Below, in pieces: positions 9,271 to 19,548 of a DNA stretch of 64,000 bases (its first letter is position 1; each line of letters opens with the position of its first letter). The translations under genes and the position numbers were made by a program. This DNA comes from an endosymbiont of Acanthamoeba sp. UWC8 (GTDB lineage: Bacteria; Pseudomonadota; Alphaproteobacteria; Rickettsiales; Midichloriaceae). The stretch spans positions 372,001 to 436,000 of the forward strand of contig NZ_CP004403.1 of the NCBI RefSeq assembly GCF_000730245.1, read 5' to 3'. The notes under the pieces were generated by a model. The model saw nothing but the letters and a program-made list of their open reading frames with translations. It was not told the origin of the DNA and did not search any database.

Positions 9271-10020
9271 TTAGTATACCACATTTTTAAAATATAAACC
9301 GTAAGGAGGCGCAGTTGAACCGGCTGCAGTTCTATTTTTAGCTGCAATAATTTCCTTCATCTTTTCAACCCTCCATTCTCCTTTCCCTATTTTTACCAGC
9401 GTCCCGACGATTATCCTTACTTGATTATGTAAAAATGACGGTGCGGCAATGTTAATTAATACTTCATTACCGTTTTCTAAAATTTTAATTTCATCTATAG
9501 ATTTAATTGAAGTATCGGATTGACAATATACGGATCTAAAACTTGAGAGATCATGCTTACCGATCAAGAAATCGGCCGCTTCCTGCATATCCGATATATT
9601 CAATTTCTTAATTACATGCCACGCTTTATTATTATCCAACGTTAAAGGAGAGCTTCTGTTAACTATTTTGTAAAGATAACTTCTTTGCTTTGCATCAAAT
9701 CTGGCATGGAAATCAGAAGCTACTTGCTCAGCTTTGATAATCGATACTAAATTAGGTTGCAGGAAATGATTCAGTGCATCTCTAATTTTATGCAGAGGGA
9801 CTTCTTTTACTAGATCGAAGTGCGCAACTTGTGCGTATGCATGAACTCCGGCATCGGTTCTTCCTGCGCCGTAAACGGTAACATTCTCCATAGATAACTT
9901 ATAAATACTTTCTTCTATAAGCCCTTGAACGGAGATACCCGTCTTTTGGCGTTGCCAACCGACCAGTTCGGTTCCGTCATACTCTATTATAATTCTATAC
10001 CGTTTCAATTTCACTACCAA
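9271..10020 (-). CDS. truA: tRNA pseudouridine(38-40) synthase TruA
   Basis: The 249-residue protein has the length of TruA, which isomerises uridines 38-40 in the anticodon stem-loop of many tRNAs. The catalytic motif is GRTDAGVHA near residues 52-60, with the nucleophilic Asp in RTDAGVHA. The second repeat contains FLHNQVRIIVGTL, typical of the C-terminal half. The start may be the ATG at 10020 or one shortly downstream; family members begin near KRYRIIIEYDGT. It is divergent from recJ across a 121-bp AT-rich gap. Confidence 0.95.
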   Translation of the reverse strand: MVVKLKRYRIIIEYDGTELVGWQRQKTGISVQGLIEESIYKLSMENVTVYGAGRTDAGVHAYAQVAHFDLVKEVPLHKIRDALNHFLQPNLVSIIKAEQVASDFHARFDAKQRSYLYKIVNRSSPLTLDNNKAWHVIKKLNISDMQEAADFLIGKHDLSSFRSVYCQSDTSIKSIDEIKILENGNEVLINIAAPSFLHNQVRIIVGTLVKIGKGEWRVEKMKEIIAAKNRTAAGSTAPPYGLYFKNVVY

Positions 10021-10141
10021 ATCAATTTAATAAAATTACTTTGTTAATTATTCAATATCTTCGCTTAAGATTATTTAGCAAAATTATTTACTTATATGAA
10101 TAGAGAATATAGAATAATTATAAATTAAACGAGTACTTAAA

Positions 10142-11944
10142 ATGCTAGCTGAGTCAAACAATGCCGAGGGCATTAAGTTTGGCAGGTCGATTAGAGGATT
10201 AGATTGGAAGTTTGAAGAAGGTTGCGAAAGAACAATTAGAACTTTATGCCAAAAACTTAATATTAATGAGGTTTTGGCTAGAATACTTTATAATAGAGAC
10301 GTAAAAACTGCTGAAGAAGCAGAAAACTTTTTAGACCCTAAACTTAAAAACTTAATCCACGATCCATTTGCCCTAAAAGATATGGATAAAGCATCTAAAC
10401 GAATAATCGATGCTATTAATAATAAAGAAAAAATTTGTGTTTTCGGCGATTACGACGTGGATGGCGCTACTTCCAGCGCGTTGTTAAAAAGATTCTTTAG
10501 AGATTTAAATATTGAAATCGGTGTCTATATACCCAACCGCCTCAAGGAAGGATATGGCCCCAATAAGCTAGCTTTTGATAAGCTGAAAGAGGAAGGTTAT
10601 AGCTTAGTAATCACGGTAGATTGCGGAATAGTTTCCTTTGAGCCGCTTAAACATGCAAAAGATATTGGCCTTGAAGTGATTATAGTTGACCACCATTTAG
10701 GGATAGAACAGCTACCTGAAGCTGTAGCCGTAATTAATCCTAACCGATTTGATGAAGATTTTCCTTATAAATATATGGCTGCCGTTGGTGTAGCATTTAT
10801 GGTAACGGTTGCTCTAAGAGCTAAACTAAGAGAAGAGGATTGGTTTGTAAAAAATAATATAAAAGAGCCTGATTTACTCAAACTTTTAGATCTGGTTGCA
10901 CTCGGCACCGTATGTGATGTTATGATATTAAAAGGAGTTAATAGAGCTTTTGTTACCCAGGGTCTTAAGATTATTGCAAAGCGCGGGAATATAGGAATTG
11001 CTACCTTAGCTAACCTGGTTAAAATTGATTCCGCTCCGAAAGCACACCATTTAGGTTATGCTTTCGGCCCCCGTATCAATGCGGGAGGCAGAGTCGGCGA
11101 GGGTATTTTAGGAACTTACCTTCTTTCTACCGAATGCCCTAAAGAAGCATATAATATTGCAATGCAGCTAGAAAAATATAATGAAGAAAGACGCTCTATA
11201 GAAATAAAAGCTTTAGAAGAAGCTATTGAACAGATCGAAAAAAACCGGCTTTATAATAATTCAATTATGCTGGTAAAAAGCAAGGATTGGCATATTGGAA
11301 TTCTCGGCATTCTTGCAAGTAAATTAAAAGAAAAATATTCCAGACCCGCTGGGGTGATGGTAATAAAAGAAGATACCGCTAAAGGCTCAGCACGTTCGAT
11401 CACAGGCCTTGATTTAGGCAGGGCGCTGGCAAGCGCTAAAACTGAAGGTTTACTCCTTGAAGGCGGTGGTCATGCTATGGCCGGCGGATTTACAGTTGAA
11501 ATTTCTAAAATGCAGCCATTTTGTGATTATCTTATTAATAAACTGGATATAGGTGCAGAACCTTTCATTAAAGCTAAGGAATTACATATTGATCATGTTC
11601 TTTCTGTCGCTTCCGTGAACCATAAATTAATTGAAGATATCAACATAGCCGCACCTTACGGCAGCGGCAACCCGGCGCCTAAATTCGCCCTTCATGATGT
11701 CATCATAACCCGTGCTCTTATAGTCGGTGGCTATCATGTTATGGTTATTGTTACCGATAAAAAAACCGACAGGGGCAATAAAGTACAGAAATGTATTTTA
11801 TTTAAAGGCTCAGAAACGGACTTAGGACAATTTTTGCTAAATAGTATCGGCAAAAAAGTCAACATTGCCGGTACTATTCAAGCGAGTAGTTTTGATAAAA
11901 ATAAAATAGACTTTATTATAGAAGATGCAGCAATAAATGATTAA
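10142..11944 (+). CDS. recJ: Single-stranded-DNA-specific 5'-3' exonuclease RecJ
   Basis: The 600-residue protein is typical in length for RecJ, which degrades 5'-ended single strands in RecF-pathway recombination and mismatch repair. DHH-family metal motifs are visible: GDYDVDGATS (about 101-110), TVDCGI (about 158-163), VDHHLG (about 182-187) and DLVALGTVCD (about 250-259). The DHHA1 domain carries GGGHAMAGGF (about 441-450). A C-terminal OB fold completes the protein. Its end overlaps the gpsA start by 8 bp (11937-11944), so the two genes are co-translated. Confidence 0.95.
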   Translation: MLAESNNAEGIKFGRSIRGLDWKFEEGCERTIRTLCQKLNINEVLARILYNRDVKTAEEAENFLDPKLKNLIHDPFALKDMDKASKRIIDAINNKEKICVFGDYDVDGATSSALLKRFFRDLNIEIGVYIPNRLKEGYGPNKLAFDKLKEEGYSLVITVDCGIVSFEPLKHAKDIGLEVIIVDHHLGIEQLPEAVAVINPNRFDEDFPYKYMAAVGVAFMVTVALRAKLREEDWFVKNNIKEPDLLKLLDLVALGTVCDVMILKGVNRAFVTQGLKIIAKRGNIGIATLANLVKIDSAPKAHHLGYAFGPRINAGGRVGEGILGTYLLSTECPKEAYNIAMQLEKYNEERRSIEIKALEEAIEQIEKNRLYNNSIMLVKSKDWHIGILGILASKLKEKYSRPAGVMVIKEDTAKGSARSITGLDLGRALASAKTEGLLLEGGGHAMAGGFTVEISKMQPFCDYLINKLDIGAEPFIKAKELHIDHVLSVASVNHKLIEDINIAAPYGSGNPAPKFALHDVIITRALIVGGYHVMVIVTDKKTDRGNKVQKCILFKGSETDLGQFLLNSIGKKVNIAGTIQASSFDKNKIDFIIEDAAIND

Positions 11945-12938
11945 ACAATTTAAAAATATTTTAATTATCGGTGACGGCGCTTGGGGCTCGGCCCTGGCAA
12001 TTACTGCAGCAGATAATATAGAAAAAGTAATTATATACAGCCGGAATTTAAAGGTAGTTGACTCAATTAACAAGAATAATATTAACCCCAAAAGCTTCCC
12101 TTCCATAAAGTTACCCGCTAACATATCTGCAACCGATGAGCCTGCTTCTTTTAAAAAGGCGGAGTTAATTTTAATTGCTATTCCCGCCCAGATTTTAAGA
12201 AAATTTTTATCGGATTTCAAGGAATATATTTCAAATAATGTTCCTATAGTCATCTGTGCTAAGGGTATAGAAAACAACACATTAAATTTAATGAGCGAAG
12301 TATGTAGGCAAATCATGCCTCAGAACACTATTGCTATTCTTTCAGGGCCTAACTTTGCCAGTGAAATTGCTGTAAAAAAACTCTCGGCATCCCTTATTGC
12401 ATGTGCACAGGAAGAAACAGGGGTTAGTATTGCTCGTGCGCTCAGCAACCCTGCATTCAGATGTTATTACTCAAATGATATTATAGGTGTACAAATTGCC
12501 GGAGCTGCAAAAAACGTGATTGCTATTGCGGCAGGTATTCTTGAAGGCTTAAATTTAGGAGAAAATGCTAAAGCAGCTTTAGTTACTCGCGGATTAAATG
12601 AAATAACCCGCTTATCAATTGCGCTTAACGGAAAACTCGAAACTTCTTTCGGTTTGGCCGGTATGGGAGATTTGATTTTAACATGCGGCAGCAGAACCTC
12701 ACGTAATATGAGTTTGGGGTTTATGCTTGCAAGCGGCAAATCGATCGGAGAAATCTTAAATGAAAACGGGACTTATGAAGGATACCCTACTTCACATTCA
12801 ATTAATGCATTATGTGAAAAATTAAACTTGGATTTACCTATATTTAAGGCGGTATATAGGATTCTTTACCAAGGAAGCAACATAGAAAAAGAAATTGATC
12901 TGCTGGTTAACCGCCCGCTTAAAGCCGAGACGTTTTAA
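11937..12938 (+). CDS. gpsA: Glycerol-3-phosphate dehydrogenase [NAD(P)+]
   Basis: The 333-residue protein makes sn-glycerol-3-phosphate from dihydroxyacetone phosphate for phospholipid synthesis. The Rossmann motif is GDGAWGSAL near the N-terminus. The conserved block CAKGIE is followed by LSGPNFASEI. The catalytic Lys lies in GAAKNVIAIAAGI (about 190-202), followed by GLNLGENAKAALVTRG, the GpsA signature. All expected motifs are present. It is coupled to recJ by overlap. A hairpin spanning its stop codon may end the transcript. Confidence 0.96.
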   Translation: MIKQFKNILIIGDGAWGSALAITAADNIEKVIIYSRNLKVVDSINKNNINPKSFPSIKLPANISATDEPASFKKAELILIAIPAQILRKFLSDFKEYISNNVPIVICAKGIENNTLNLMSEVCRQIMPQNTIAILSGPNFASEIAVKKLSASLIACAQEETGVSIARALSNPAFRCYYSNDIIGVQIAGAAKNVIAIAAGILEGLNLGENAKAALVTRGLNEITRLSIALNGKLETSFGLAGMGDLILTCGSRTSRNMSLGFMLASGKSIGEILNENGTYEGYPTSHSINALCEKLNLDLPIFKAVYRILYQGSNIEKEIDLLVNRPLKAETF

Positions 12939-12951
12939 ATAATTCGGCTTT
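12921..12951 (+). terminator. Putative intrinsic terminator of recJ-gpsA
   Basis: AAAGCCGA (12921-12928) pairs perfectly with TCGGCTTT (12944-12951), an 8-bp stem that spans the gpsA stop codon. The T-rich tail is not immediate (a T6 run follows about 17 bases later), so termination strength is uncertain. Confidence 0.4.
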
Positions 12952-13247
12952 AACTTTAGGCTTATTTTTTCCCCGCACTGTAGTAATAAATTATTTTATT
13001 GAATTGATTAGTTAGCCAAGCAATCAATATAAATTATATTTTTCAAAATATAATATTTCATCTCTTATGACAGATATGCCGATTTTATTCTCTTCTTTAA
13101 ACATTAATTGCAAAATAAACTTACTAATATATAATATATTTAGAAAATTTATAATAAATATCATATATAGCGTTTATATTAATAAAAATTTATGAAACCT
13201 TTGTTAATTTTTAATTAAATCTTTTAATAAATACGAAGGAAATAACT
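12952..13247. other. AT-rich intergenic stretch, no gene seen
   Basis: About 300 very AT-rich bases precede the HEPN-like/ankyrin gene. I see no open frame, RNA gene or clear repeat. The last bases carry a GAAGGA Shine-Dalgarno-like sequence for the ATG at 13248. Confidence 0.5.
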
Positions 13248-15686
13248 ATGAAAGAATTAAGAGAAAAGTATGATAGTTTACGTTTTGATAACTCGGAATA
13301 CTATAATAGTAAGAATAGACTTATATATACTCTTGAAAGTATAGAAATTATAGAAACCATCATCTCAAAAAACGAGAAAATTAACTCTATAGAAGAAGTG
13401 GCGTTTATATTATTAAATTTACAGTTTATCGGCTCAGCACAGGAACAGCTTGCTCGCAACTTTACCGAAAAGCATGCCAAACTTGCAAGCATGAGTTTTG
13501 CACATGCAGAAGGGAAAACAAATAAAAATTGGTTTGGACATGACAGATTAGCAATAGCTCATGCAACAAATATACAAGAGCTAATATCATATTGGTGCTC
13601 AGATAATCAATCAACCTTAGACTATATATTTAAACTAAAAGATACAATTAGAGAAACATTATGCGAAGGCCGTATTTTAGAAGAACCAAGCATATTAATG
13701 CTAAATAACAATGTAGAAATTAAGTTTGAAGCCGGGGTGCTACCTTTAATATCCCAATCATATAAAGCACCGAATATTAGGAAAGCTTCCGATAAAGCAT
13801 TATTTAATATTCGAGAAACATATAATTTAATTCGCCCCTTCATAGAACCTAATGATTTAAACCATGATACCTTTGTTAAATCACCGCTGAGACAAGCTTT
13901 AATTTTACTTGCCGTACAGGTTATCTGGGAAAATCTTAAAGATTACATGCAAAAGAAAAGAATACATAATACTCCTGAGAACTGGCAGCTTTTAAGGGAA
14001 TATAGAAATAGAATAGCACATGGTTTACTCTTTAGAAACTTAGTAAGGAATACAACTTTATTATGGGAAGATGTAATAAATTTACCCCATATCATTGATA
14101 TAGAAATGATAGAACATACCTTAAAAAATAAATATAAGGATACTAAAAAACACGAAGATCTAAAAACAAAAATTATAAAAACCGATTTAGCTACTAAAGA
14201 AAGAGGTAAAAATAAAGAAAAAGAGAAGGAAGTAGAAAGGGCGGTTGTAAAAACAAATCATAAAAAGAAAGGGAAAGAAAAAGGAGATAGTCCCTATGGT
14301 GTTAACTTATTGTCCATACAATCACCTGAAGAGATTAGAAGAGGGATAATAAGAGAAATATTCCTTAATCTTACGTCTAAGGATTATGAAGCTTTTACTG
14401 ATAATATAAAAAGGATTAATATAAATGAACCCTTAATATTTGAGTTAAATGAAGAGGTAAGATATGAAGAACTTATAAACGGTAGATCATCACGTATTCA
14501 AAAAAGATTGGAGCAAAGTAATAAAAGAATAAATTTTATTAGAAATCATCGGGAGCTGTACGCTAAAGAAAATTTAGATATAGAGCAGCTTTCAAATAGA
14601 GAATCAAAGCTTGCTTATTTAAAAGAAATACTTTTAGAGGAAGCATTCGAACAATTTGGGTTAAAAATAGTTTGTACCGAGTATACTTTTGAGGTTTCTA
14701 AAGGATTTGTTTTTGATTTTAACCCCACGTTTAATTCAAAATGTAAAGTCCCTAAAAATTATGCTTTGCATATTTTGTCGTGGTGTCTTTTAAATGGGGA
14801 CTTAAAAGCTGCCGGAATTTTGCTGGATCATGGGGCAAATATTAATATAACTGTTCTTGATGACTTTATATCTCCGAATTCCTTATTGCATGATTATATT
14901 AATAGAGAACAAATTGAAGTAATAGAATTTTTATTAAAAAATGGTATTGACCCGAATATTGTTGATAGCTTTGGTAATACTCCTTTATCTTTTGCTATCG
15001 GTACAAATTATAGAGAAGCAGTGAACCTGCTGATTAAATTTAGCGCTGATATTGAATTTACTCCTCGACTTGACATAAAAAAGCTTGCATCCACTCCTGA
15101 AAGTAAAGACTTTTTACATATAATGGAATCACCGTTTTGTAGAAGTTTAAAAGGAGAACTTGCGATAACGGTTGACTTAATTAAAGCGGTCATCTCTCAA
15201 GATGGTTTAGAGAAAATGAAACGAGTTTTATCTGCTAAATCCTTAATACTCACCCCGGGGCGTAGAATTTCGACGGATTGCGTTGGGTACGCATTACATT
15301 ATAATACTCAAGCATCAAAATTAATTACTACACTTGCAGAAATTTGCCTCTCTCCTACAAGTGAATATAGAGATTTATATGAAGCTATATTGCTTAATAA
15401 TGCCGAAGGTATTAAGCAATTTTTTGCTGATAAAAATCCTCAAATGATTTGTAATATTTTTAAATATAAAATCCCTATTTTAAGTCATAGACACGAATCA
15501 CAAGGTAAACCTTTAGGAAAAGAAGGATTTAGTATTCTACAGTTTTCTCAAGCAATGGATTACCCGCAAATAACTGAACAACTTAAACAAATATTTAGCG
15601 AGGCGCTTAACGGCATGAAAGCCTTGACTTTTACCGAGCGCTTAGAGAATGAAAAGGGAAAACCTGATTCATATAGAGGAGTATAG
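13248..15686 (+). CDS. Large protein with two HEPN-like R-x4-H motifs and ankyrin repeats
   Basis: This is an 812-residue protein with no full-length family I recognise. The N-terminal 280 residues are helical and contain two R-x4-H motifs, each after a helix resembling DUF86/HEPN proteins: RLAIAH (100-105) and RNRIAH (253-258, in EYRNRIAHGLL). A Lys/Glu-rich linker (about 290-350) leads to a middle region. Ankyrin-type repeats then follow (about 500-610, for example AAGILLDHGANIN and VIEFLLKNGIDPN). HEPN domains with R-x4-6-H are commonly RNases or partners of nucleotidyltransferases. Fusion to ankyrin repeats suggests a host-directed effector. The HEPN call is inference from the motif and helix pattern. 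Confidence 0.7.
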   Translation: MKELREKYDSLRFDNSEYYNSKNRLIYTLESIEIIETIISKNEKINSIEEVAFILLNLQFIGSAQEQLARNFTEKHAKLASMSFAHAEGKTNKNWFGHDRLAIAHATNIQELISYWCSDNQSTLDYIFKLKDTIRETLCEGRILEEPSILMLNNNVEIKFEAGVLPLISQSYKAPNIRKASDKALFNIRETYNLIRPFIEPNDLNHDTFVKSPLRQALILLAVQVIWENLKDYMQKKRIHNTPENWQLLREYRNRIAHGLLFRNLVRNTTLLWEDVINLPHIIDIEMIEHTLKNKYKDTKKHEDLKTKIIKTDLATKERGKNKEKEKEVERAVVKTNHKKKGKEKGDSPYGVNLLSIQSPEEIRRGIIREIFLNLTSKDYEAFTDNIKRININEPLIFELNEEVRYEELINGRSSRIQKRLEQSNKRINFIRNHRELYAKENLDIEQLSNRESKLAYLKEILLEEAFEQFGLKIVCTEYTFEVSKGFVFDFNPTFNSKCKVPKNYALHILSWCLLNGDLKAAGILLDHGANINITVLDDFISPNSLLHDYINREQIEVIEFLLKNGIDPNIVDSFGNTPLSFAIGTNYREAVNLLIKFSADIEFTPRLDIKKLASTPESKDFLHIMESPFCRSLKGELAITVDLIKAVISQDGLEKMKRVLSAKSLILTPGRRISTDCVGYALHYNTQASKLITTLAEICLSPTSEYRDLYEAILLNNAEGIKQFFADKNPQMICNIFKYKIPILSHRHESQGKPLGKEGFSILQFSQAMDYPQITEQLKQIFSEALNGMKALTFTERLENEKGKPDSYRGV

Positions 15687-15705
15687 CAAAGTATGTTACA
15701 TGAAG

Positions 15706-16914
15706 TTATGCGGCCACAGGCAGTTCAAACTGCTTGAATACAGCGGATAATGCGCTCACCAATTCATCCATCATCTGCTCGGTATGGAACGGGGTTGGGG
15801 TAATTCTCAACCTTTCTTTCCCTTTCGGCACGGTTGGGAAATTAATGTGCTGAACATATAATCCGTAATCTTCAAGTAGCCTGGTTGATATCATTTTTGA
15901 TAGAATCGGATCTCCGATATGGACAGGAATTATATGAGTTTCATTTTGATAATATTGTATTTTAGCCTTATCAAGCTTCTCTTTTAACTTACTTACTACT
16001 TCCTGATGCTTTTTACGTTCAAAATCGGATGTTTTTAAATGTCTGATACTTTGAGTGGCAGCGGCAGCAACCGCAGGCGGAAGCGCAGTGGTAAAAATAA
16101 ATCCGGGCGCGTAGCTTCTTATTGCATCAATAATTACTTTTTTTCCTGCGATATACCCACCGATTACCCCATAAGCTTTTGCCATGGTGCCTTGAATAAT
16201 ATCCACCCTATCCATCACCCCTTGCATTTTGGCAATTCCTGCGCCCCTCTCCCCGTATAATCCGACTGAATGGACTTCATCAATATAAGTGAGAGCATTA
16301 TACTTAACCGCAAGATCACAAATCTCTTTAACGGGAGCAATGTCACCAAGCATCGAATAAACCGATTCGAATAAAATCAGCTTCGGTCGCCAAATTTGGG
16401 TTTCTTTTAAGCTTTTTTCCAGATCTTCAAGATCATTATGTTTAAATACTCTCTTCTCAGCTCTGCCGTCTTTAACTCCGTGTATCATGGAAGCATGATT
16501 AGCTTCATCCGAAAACATAACTACATCGGGTAAAATTTTAGTAAGTGTTGAAAGCGTTGCCTGATTTGCCACATAGCCGGAAGTAAAAACTAAAGCCATC
16601 TCTTTTTCGTGTAACTCGGATAGTTCCCTTTCAAGCTCAACTATAGGCATACTGTTTCCGGAGATATTCCTGGTGCCCCCGGCGCCCACACCCATAACTT
16701 TTGCTGTTTCCACCATTGCTTCAACAACTTTAGGATGACGGCTCATACCTAAATAATCATTACTACACCACACGGTTATCATTCTATTCAGCCGCGGACA
16801 AAATGCTTTAGGCGACGAGTTTTCCGAATATTTCAACTCGGTAAATACTCTGTATCTCCCTTCGTCTTTCACCTTATCTAAGGCTTGCTGAAAAATTTCT
16901 AAATATTGTGGCAT
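15706..16914 (-). CDS. hemA: 5-aminolevulinate synthase
   Basis: The 402-residue PLP enzyme condenses glycine and succinyl-CoA to 5-aminolevulinate, the first step of the C4 (Shemin) haem pathway used by alphaproteobacteria. Visible motifs are WCSNDYLGM (about 49-57), [30 protein letters not shown] with the PLP-binding Asp, and [16 protein letters not shown] (about 241-256) with the Schiff-base Lys. The length is normal. It is convergent with the preceding gene (20 bp apart). Its substrate links it to succinyl-CoA from the TCA cycle, whose sucCD genes lie further on. Confidence 0.97.
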   Translation of the reverse strand: MPQYLEIFQQALDKVKDEGRYRVFTELKYSENSSPKAFCPRLNRMITVWCSNDYLGMSRHPKVVEAMVETAKVMGVGAGGTRNISGNSMPIVELERELSELHEKEMALVFTSGYVANQATLSTLTKILPDVVMFSDEANHASMIHGVKDGRAEKRVFKHNDLEDLEKSLKETQIWRPKLILFESVYSMLGDIAPVKEICDLAVKYNALTYIDEVHSVGLYGERGAGIAKMQGVMDRVDIIQGTMAKAYGVIGGYIAGKKVIIDAIRSYAPGFIFTTALPPAVAAAATQSIRHLKTSDFERKKHQEVVSKLKEKLDKAKIQYYQNETHIIPVHIGDPILSKMISTRLLEDYGLYVQHINFPTVPKGKERLRITPTPFHTEQMMDELVSALSAVFKQFELPVAA

Positions 16915-16920
16915 AATATC

Positions 16921-16965
16921 ATAAAATAAAAGAGGCAGAAAAACACTAACATATTTTCCCGCCTC
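16921..16965 (-). terminator. Putative terminator downstream of the 95-aa membrane protein gene
   Basis: Reading leftward, GAGGC (16961-16965) pairs with GCCTC (16932-16936), with an AAAA/TTTT extension inside, followed by a T-rich tail (TTTTATTTTAT). It lies 24 bp past the stop of the leftward small membrane gene and upstream of hemA, so hemA would need its own promoter or read-through. Confidence 0.45.
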
Positions 16966-16988
16966 ATGAAATCAAAAAATAATTTTTA

Positions 16989-17276
16989 TTATTCTTTTGT
17001 TACAGAAACCTTTACAGCTTTCTTTTGAGAGATATTAAATGCAACAAAAGCCAAAGTTGCAGCATAACCGAAGCATGGGTCTAGAAGTTGAATACCGTGA
17101 TGGTGTTCAAATGCACCTGCTAAAATCCCGATAGAAGATAATACCAACATCGTTGTATTTATTTTAGCATTTTCTAAATTTTTACCCAATAGTGATGCTA
17201 ATTTTGGTGCAACTGCAAGCGCAAGGATTGCTGCAAGCGGCGCTACATGAAGAAAATTAATTATTGTTTCAAACAT
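16989..17276 (-). CDS. Hypothetical small membrane protein
   Basis: The 95-residue protein has three hydrophobic segments (about 10-30, 42-60 and 66-82) and a short charged C-terminus. A central HHH (about 57-60, in FEHHHGI) lies near the second membrane boundary. I do not recognise the family. A strong Shine-Dalgarno sequence (AAGGAG) precedes the ATG at 17276, so translation is likely efficient. It stands alone between hemA and the divergent hisS, and appears to have its own terminator. Confidence 0.65.
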   Translation of the reverse strand: MFETIINFLHVAPLAAILALAVAPKLASLLGKNLENAKINTTMLVLSSIGILAGAFEHHHGIQLLDPCFGYAATLAFVAFNISQKKAVKVSVTKE

Positions 17277-17442
17277 AGTTATGGTCTCCTTGATTAAGTA
17301 TGTGTATATTTAATATAAATCTGTCTAATGCGCAATTATATATTATTAAAATATATTGGCTCATTTATAATTTCAACCTTTGCTTTGATAAATTTTATAG
17401 TTAGTGCTATTATAGCATGCACAAAAATGATTTTATTCGTAT

Positions 17443-18693
17443 ATGACTTTATTACAACCCATACGCGGCACACATGATATAATGGGTGCAGATGTTAAAT
17501 TACATAACCACATAACTGAAACTGCTTATAAAATAGCACAGAACTATGGTTATGAAGAAATACAAACTCCTATATTTGAGAGAAGTGAAGTTTTTCATAG
17601 AACTTTAGGTGATACTTCCGATATTGTAAGTAAAGAAACATATACTTTTATTGATAGAGATAAAACAAGTATAACTTTAAGGCCTGAATTTACCGCAGGC
17701 ATTGCAAGAAGTGTAATTTCTAACGGGTTAACTCAAAACTTACCTCAAAAACTCTTTTCTGCGGGAGCACTATTTCGTCATGAGCGTCCGCAAAAATGTC
17801 GTTACCGTCAATTTCACCAGATTAATTTTGAGTATATAGGTGCTAAAACCGCTTATTCCGATATAGAAACCATAGCGCTTGCCCATGAGGTTTTAAGTAA
17901 ACTTGGTTTTAATGAGGAAATTACTCTTGAGATCAACACTCTCGGTGATCTTGCGAGCAGAGGAGAATATAAAAAAGCTTTGGTTGCATATTTCAGTAAA
18001 TATAAAGAAAAGCTTTCTTTTGATAGCTTACGGAGATTAGAAAAAAATCCCCTTCGCATATTAGATACTAAAGACGAAGAAGATAAAAAGATTGTTGCAG
18101 ATGCTCCACTTCTTTTAGATTATCTTAATGATAAATCTAAGGAGTATTACTACAATCTGCTGGAGGGGATTACAAAATTAGGTATAAATTATAAAGAAAA
18201 CCCTAAGATAGTCAGGGGAATGGATTATTATACTCATACTGTATTTGAATTCACTACTACCGAACTCGGCAGCCAAGGCACTGTTCTTGCCGGCGGCAGA
18301 TATGACGGATTGGTTGAAATCATGGGAGGATCTTCAATCCCGGCGATAGGCTTTGCAGCAGGGATTGAACGCTTAGCTGAGCTTATGAAGCTTAAAGGCT
18401 TTAATTTCCCTATCGATAAAAATTTTTACTTTATTGCAATCGGCGAGGTTGCCGAGCAAAATGCATATGTATTATTAAATAATTTGAGGAAAGCCGGATT
18501 TAGAATTTTTGCGGAGTATAGCGGCAATATTTCAAAAAGATTTAAGAAGTCTAACTCTCTAAATGCCGTAGCTACCCTTATTTTCGGTGATGAAGAATGT
18601 GTAATGAATGTAATAAAAGTTAAAAATATGATTTCAGGAGTTGAAGAAACAATTCCTTTGGATAAACTAAATCAATATCTAGAAAAATTTTAG
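17443..18693 (+). CDS. hisS: Histidyl-tRNA synthetase
   Basis: The 416-residue class II synthetase charges tRNA-His. Its N-terminus has the family start PIRGTHDI. Motif 2 is FRHERPQKCRYRQFHQ (about 109-124). The HisRS-specific region RGMDYYTHTVFEF (about 259-271) and the GGRYDGL block follow. Motif 3 is AIGFAAGIERL (about 306-316). The C-terminal anticodon-binding domain is complete. Its stop is 10 bp before the GTG start of the MipZ-like gene, so the two are probably co-transcribed. Confidence 0.97.
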   Translation: MTLLQPIRGTHDIMGADVKLHNHITETAYKIAQNYGYEEIQTPIFERSEVFHRTLGDTSDIVSKETYTFIDRDKTSITLRPEFTAGIARSVISNGLTQNLPQKLFSAGALFRHERPQKCRYRQFHQINFEYIGAKTAYSDIETIALAHEVLSKLGFNEEITLEINTLGDLASRGEYKKALVAYFSKYKEKLSFDSLRRLEKNPLRILDTKDEEDKKIVADAPLLLDYLNDKSKEYYYNLLEGITKLGINYKENPKIVRGMDYYTHTVFEFTTTELGSQGTVLAGGRYDGLVEIMGGSSIPAIGFAAGIERLAELMKLKGFNFPIDKNFYFIAIGEVAEQNAYVLLNNLRKAGFRIFAEYSGNISKRFKKSNSLNAVATLIFGDEECVMNVIKVKNMISGVEETIPLDKLNQYLEKF

Positions 18694-18703
18694 GAGAAAT
18701 AGG

Positions 18704-19522
18704 GTGAGTGCTCATATAATAGTTTTAGGGAATGAAAAAGGCGGAAGCGGTAAAACCACTTCAGCAATGCATTTAATCATCAGCTTATTAAAGCTTGGGT
18801 TTCGAGTCGGATCTATTGATATTGATTCCAGACAGCAATCTTTAACTCGCTACATAGAGAACAGAGCGCTTAGTAAAACTAAGAACAATCTTAATTTAGA
18901 AGTCCCTGAGCATATGGTAATTGCTAAAAGCAAAAACCCTAACATAATTGAAGGGAATAAAGAGGAAGAGGAAAAGTTTTTAAGCGCACTTAATAATTTA
19001 AAAGAAAATAATGATTTTATTGTTATTGATACTCCCGGAAGTGATGCGCCTTTAAGTCGAATTGCTCATTCATATGCCGATACCTTAGTCACCCCGATAA
19101 ATGAAAGCTTTATTGATGTAGACTTATTGGGTAAAATTAGTGCAGATAATTTGGAGGTAATAACTCCCGGAATTTATAGCGCAATGTTTTGGGAACAAAA
19201 ATTAAGAAAAGCTGCTAGAAATCGTGGGGAAATAAGGTGGGTGGTAGTTAAAAACCGAGTATCCTCGCTTGATACTTTAAATAGAAGAAACATCGAAGCT
19301 TCTCTCGTAAAACTTGCCAAAAAACTCGGTTTTATTGTAGCGCCAGGGTTTAGTGATAGAGTAATTTTTAAGGAACTTTTTTTACACGGCCTTACATTAC
19401 ATGATGCCGGAACAACTAATTTAGTTAGAATAAACACCTCTATGATAGCAGCAAGGCAGGAGTTGAGAGAATTTATTCAAGCTTTAAAAATTAAAGAAAT
19501 TACTGAAAAAATTGCGGCTTAA
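18704..19522 (+). CDS. MipZ-like ParA-family ATPase (division-site positioning)
   Basis: The 272-residue ATPase has a deviant Walker A motif KGGSGKTT at residues 12-19 and a Walker B-type VIDTPGSD near 108-115. The C-terminal half has GFSDRVIFKELFLHGLTL, which I associate with alphaproteobacterial MipZ rather than ParA or Soj. MipZ forms polar gradients with ParB and inhibits FtsZ assembly away from mid-cell. It starts at GTG 18704, 10 bp after hisS, with a GGAG-type ribosome site. A hairpin follows at 19549. Confidence 0.85.
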   Translation: MSAHIIVLGNEKGGSGKTTSAMHLIISLLKLGFRVGSIDIDSRQQSLTRYIENRALSKTKNNLNLEVPEHMVIAKSKNPNIIEGNKEEEEKFLSALNNLKENNDFIVIDTPGSDAPLSRIAHSYADTLVTPINESFIDVDLLGKISADNLEVITPGIYSAMFWEQKLRKAARNRGEIRWVVVKNRVSSLDTLNRRNIEASLVKLAKKLGFIVAPGFSDRVIFKELFLHGLTLHDAGTTNLVRINTSMIAARQELREFIQALKIKEITEKIAA

Positions 19523-19548
19523 CAATTGAGGATGTTCTAAATTTTATG

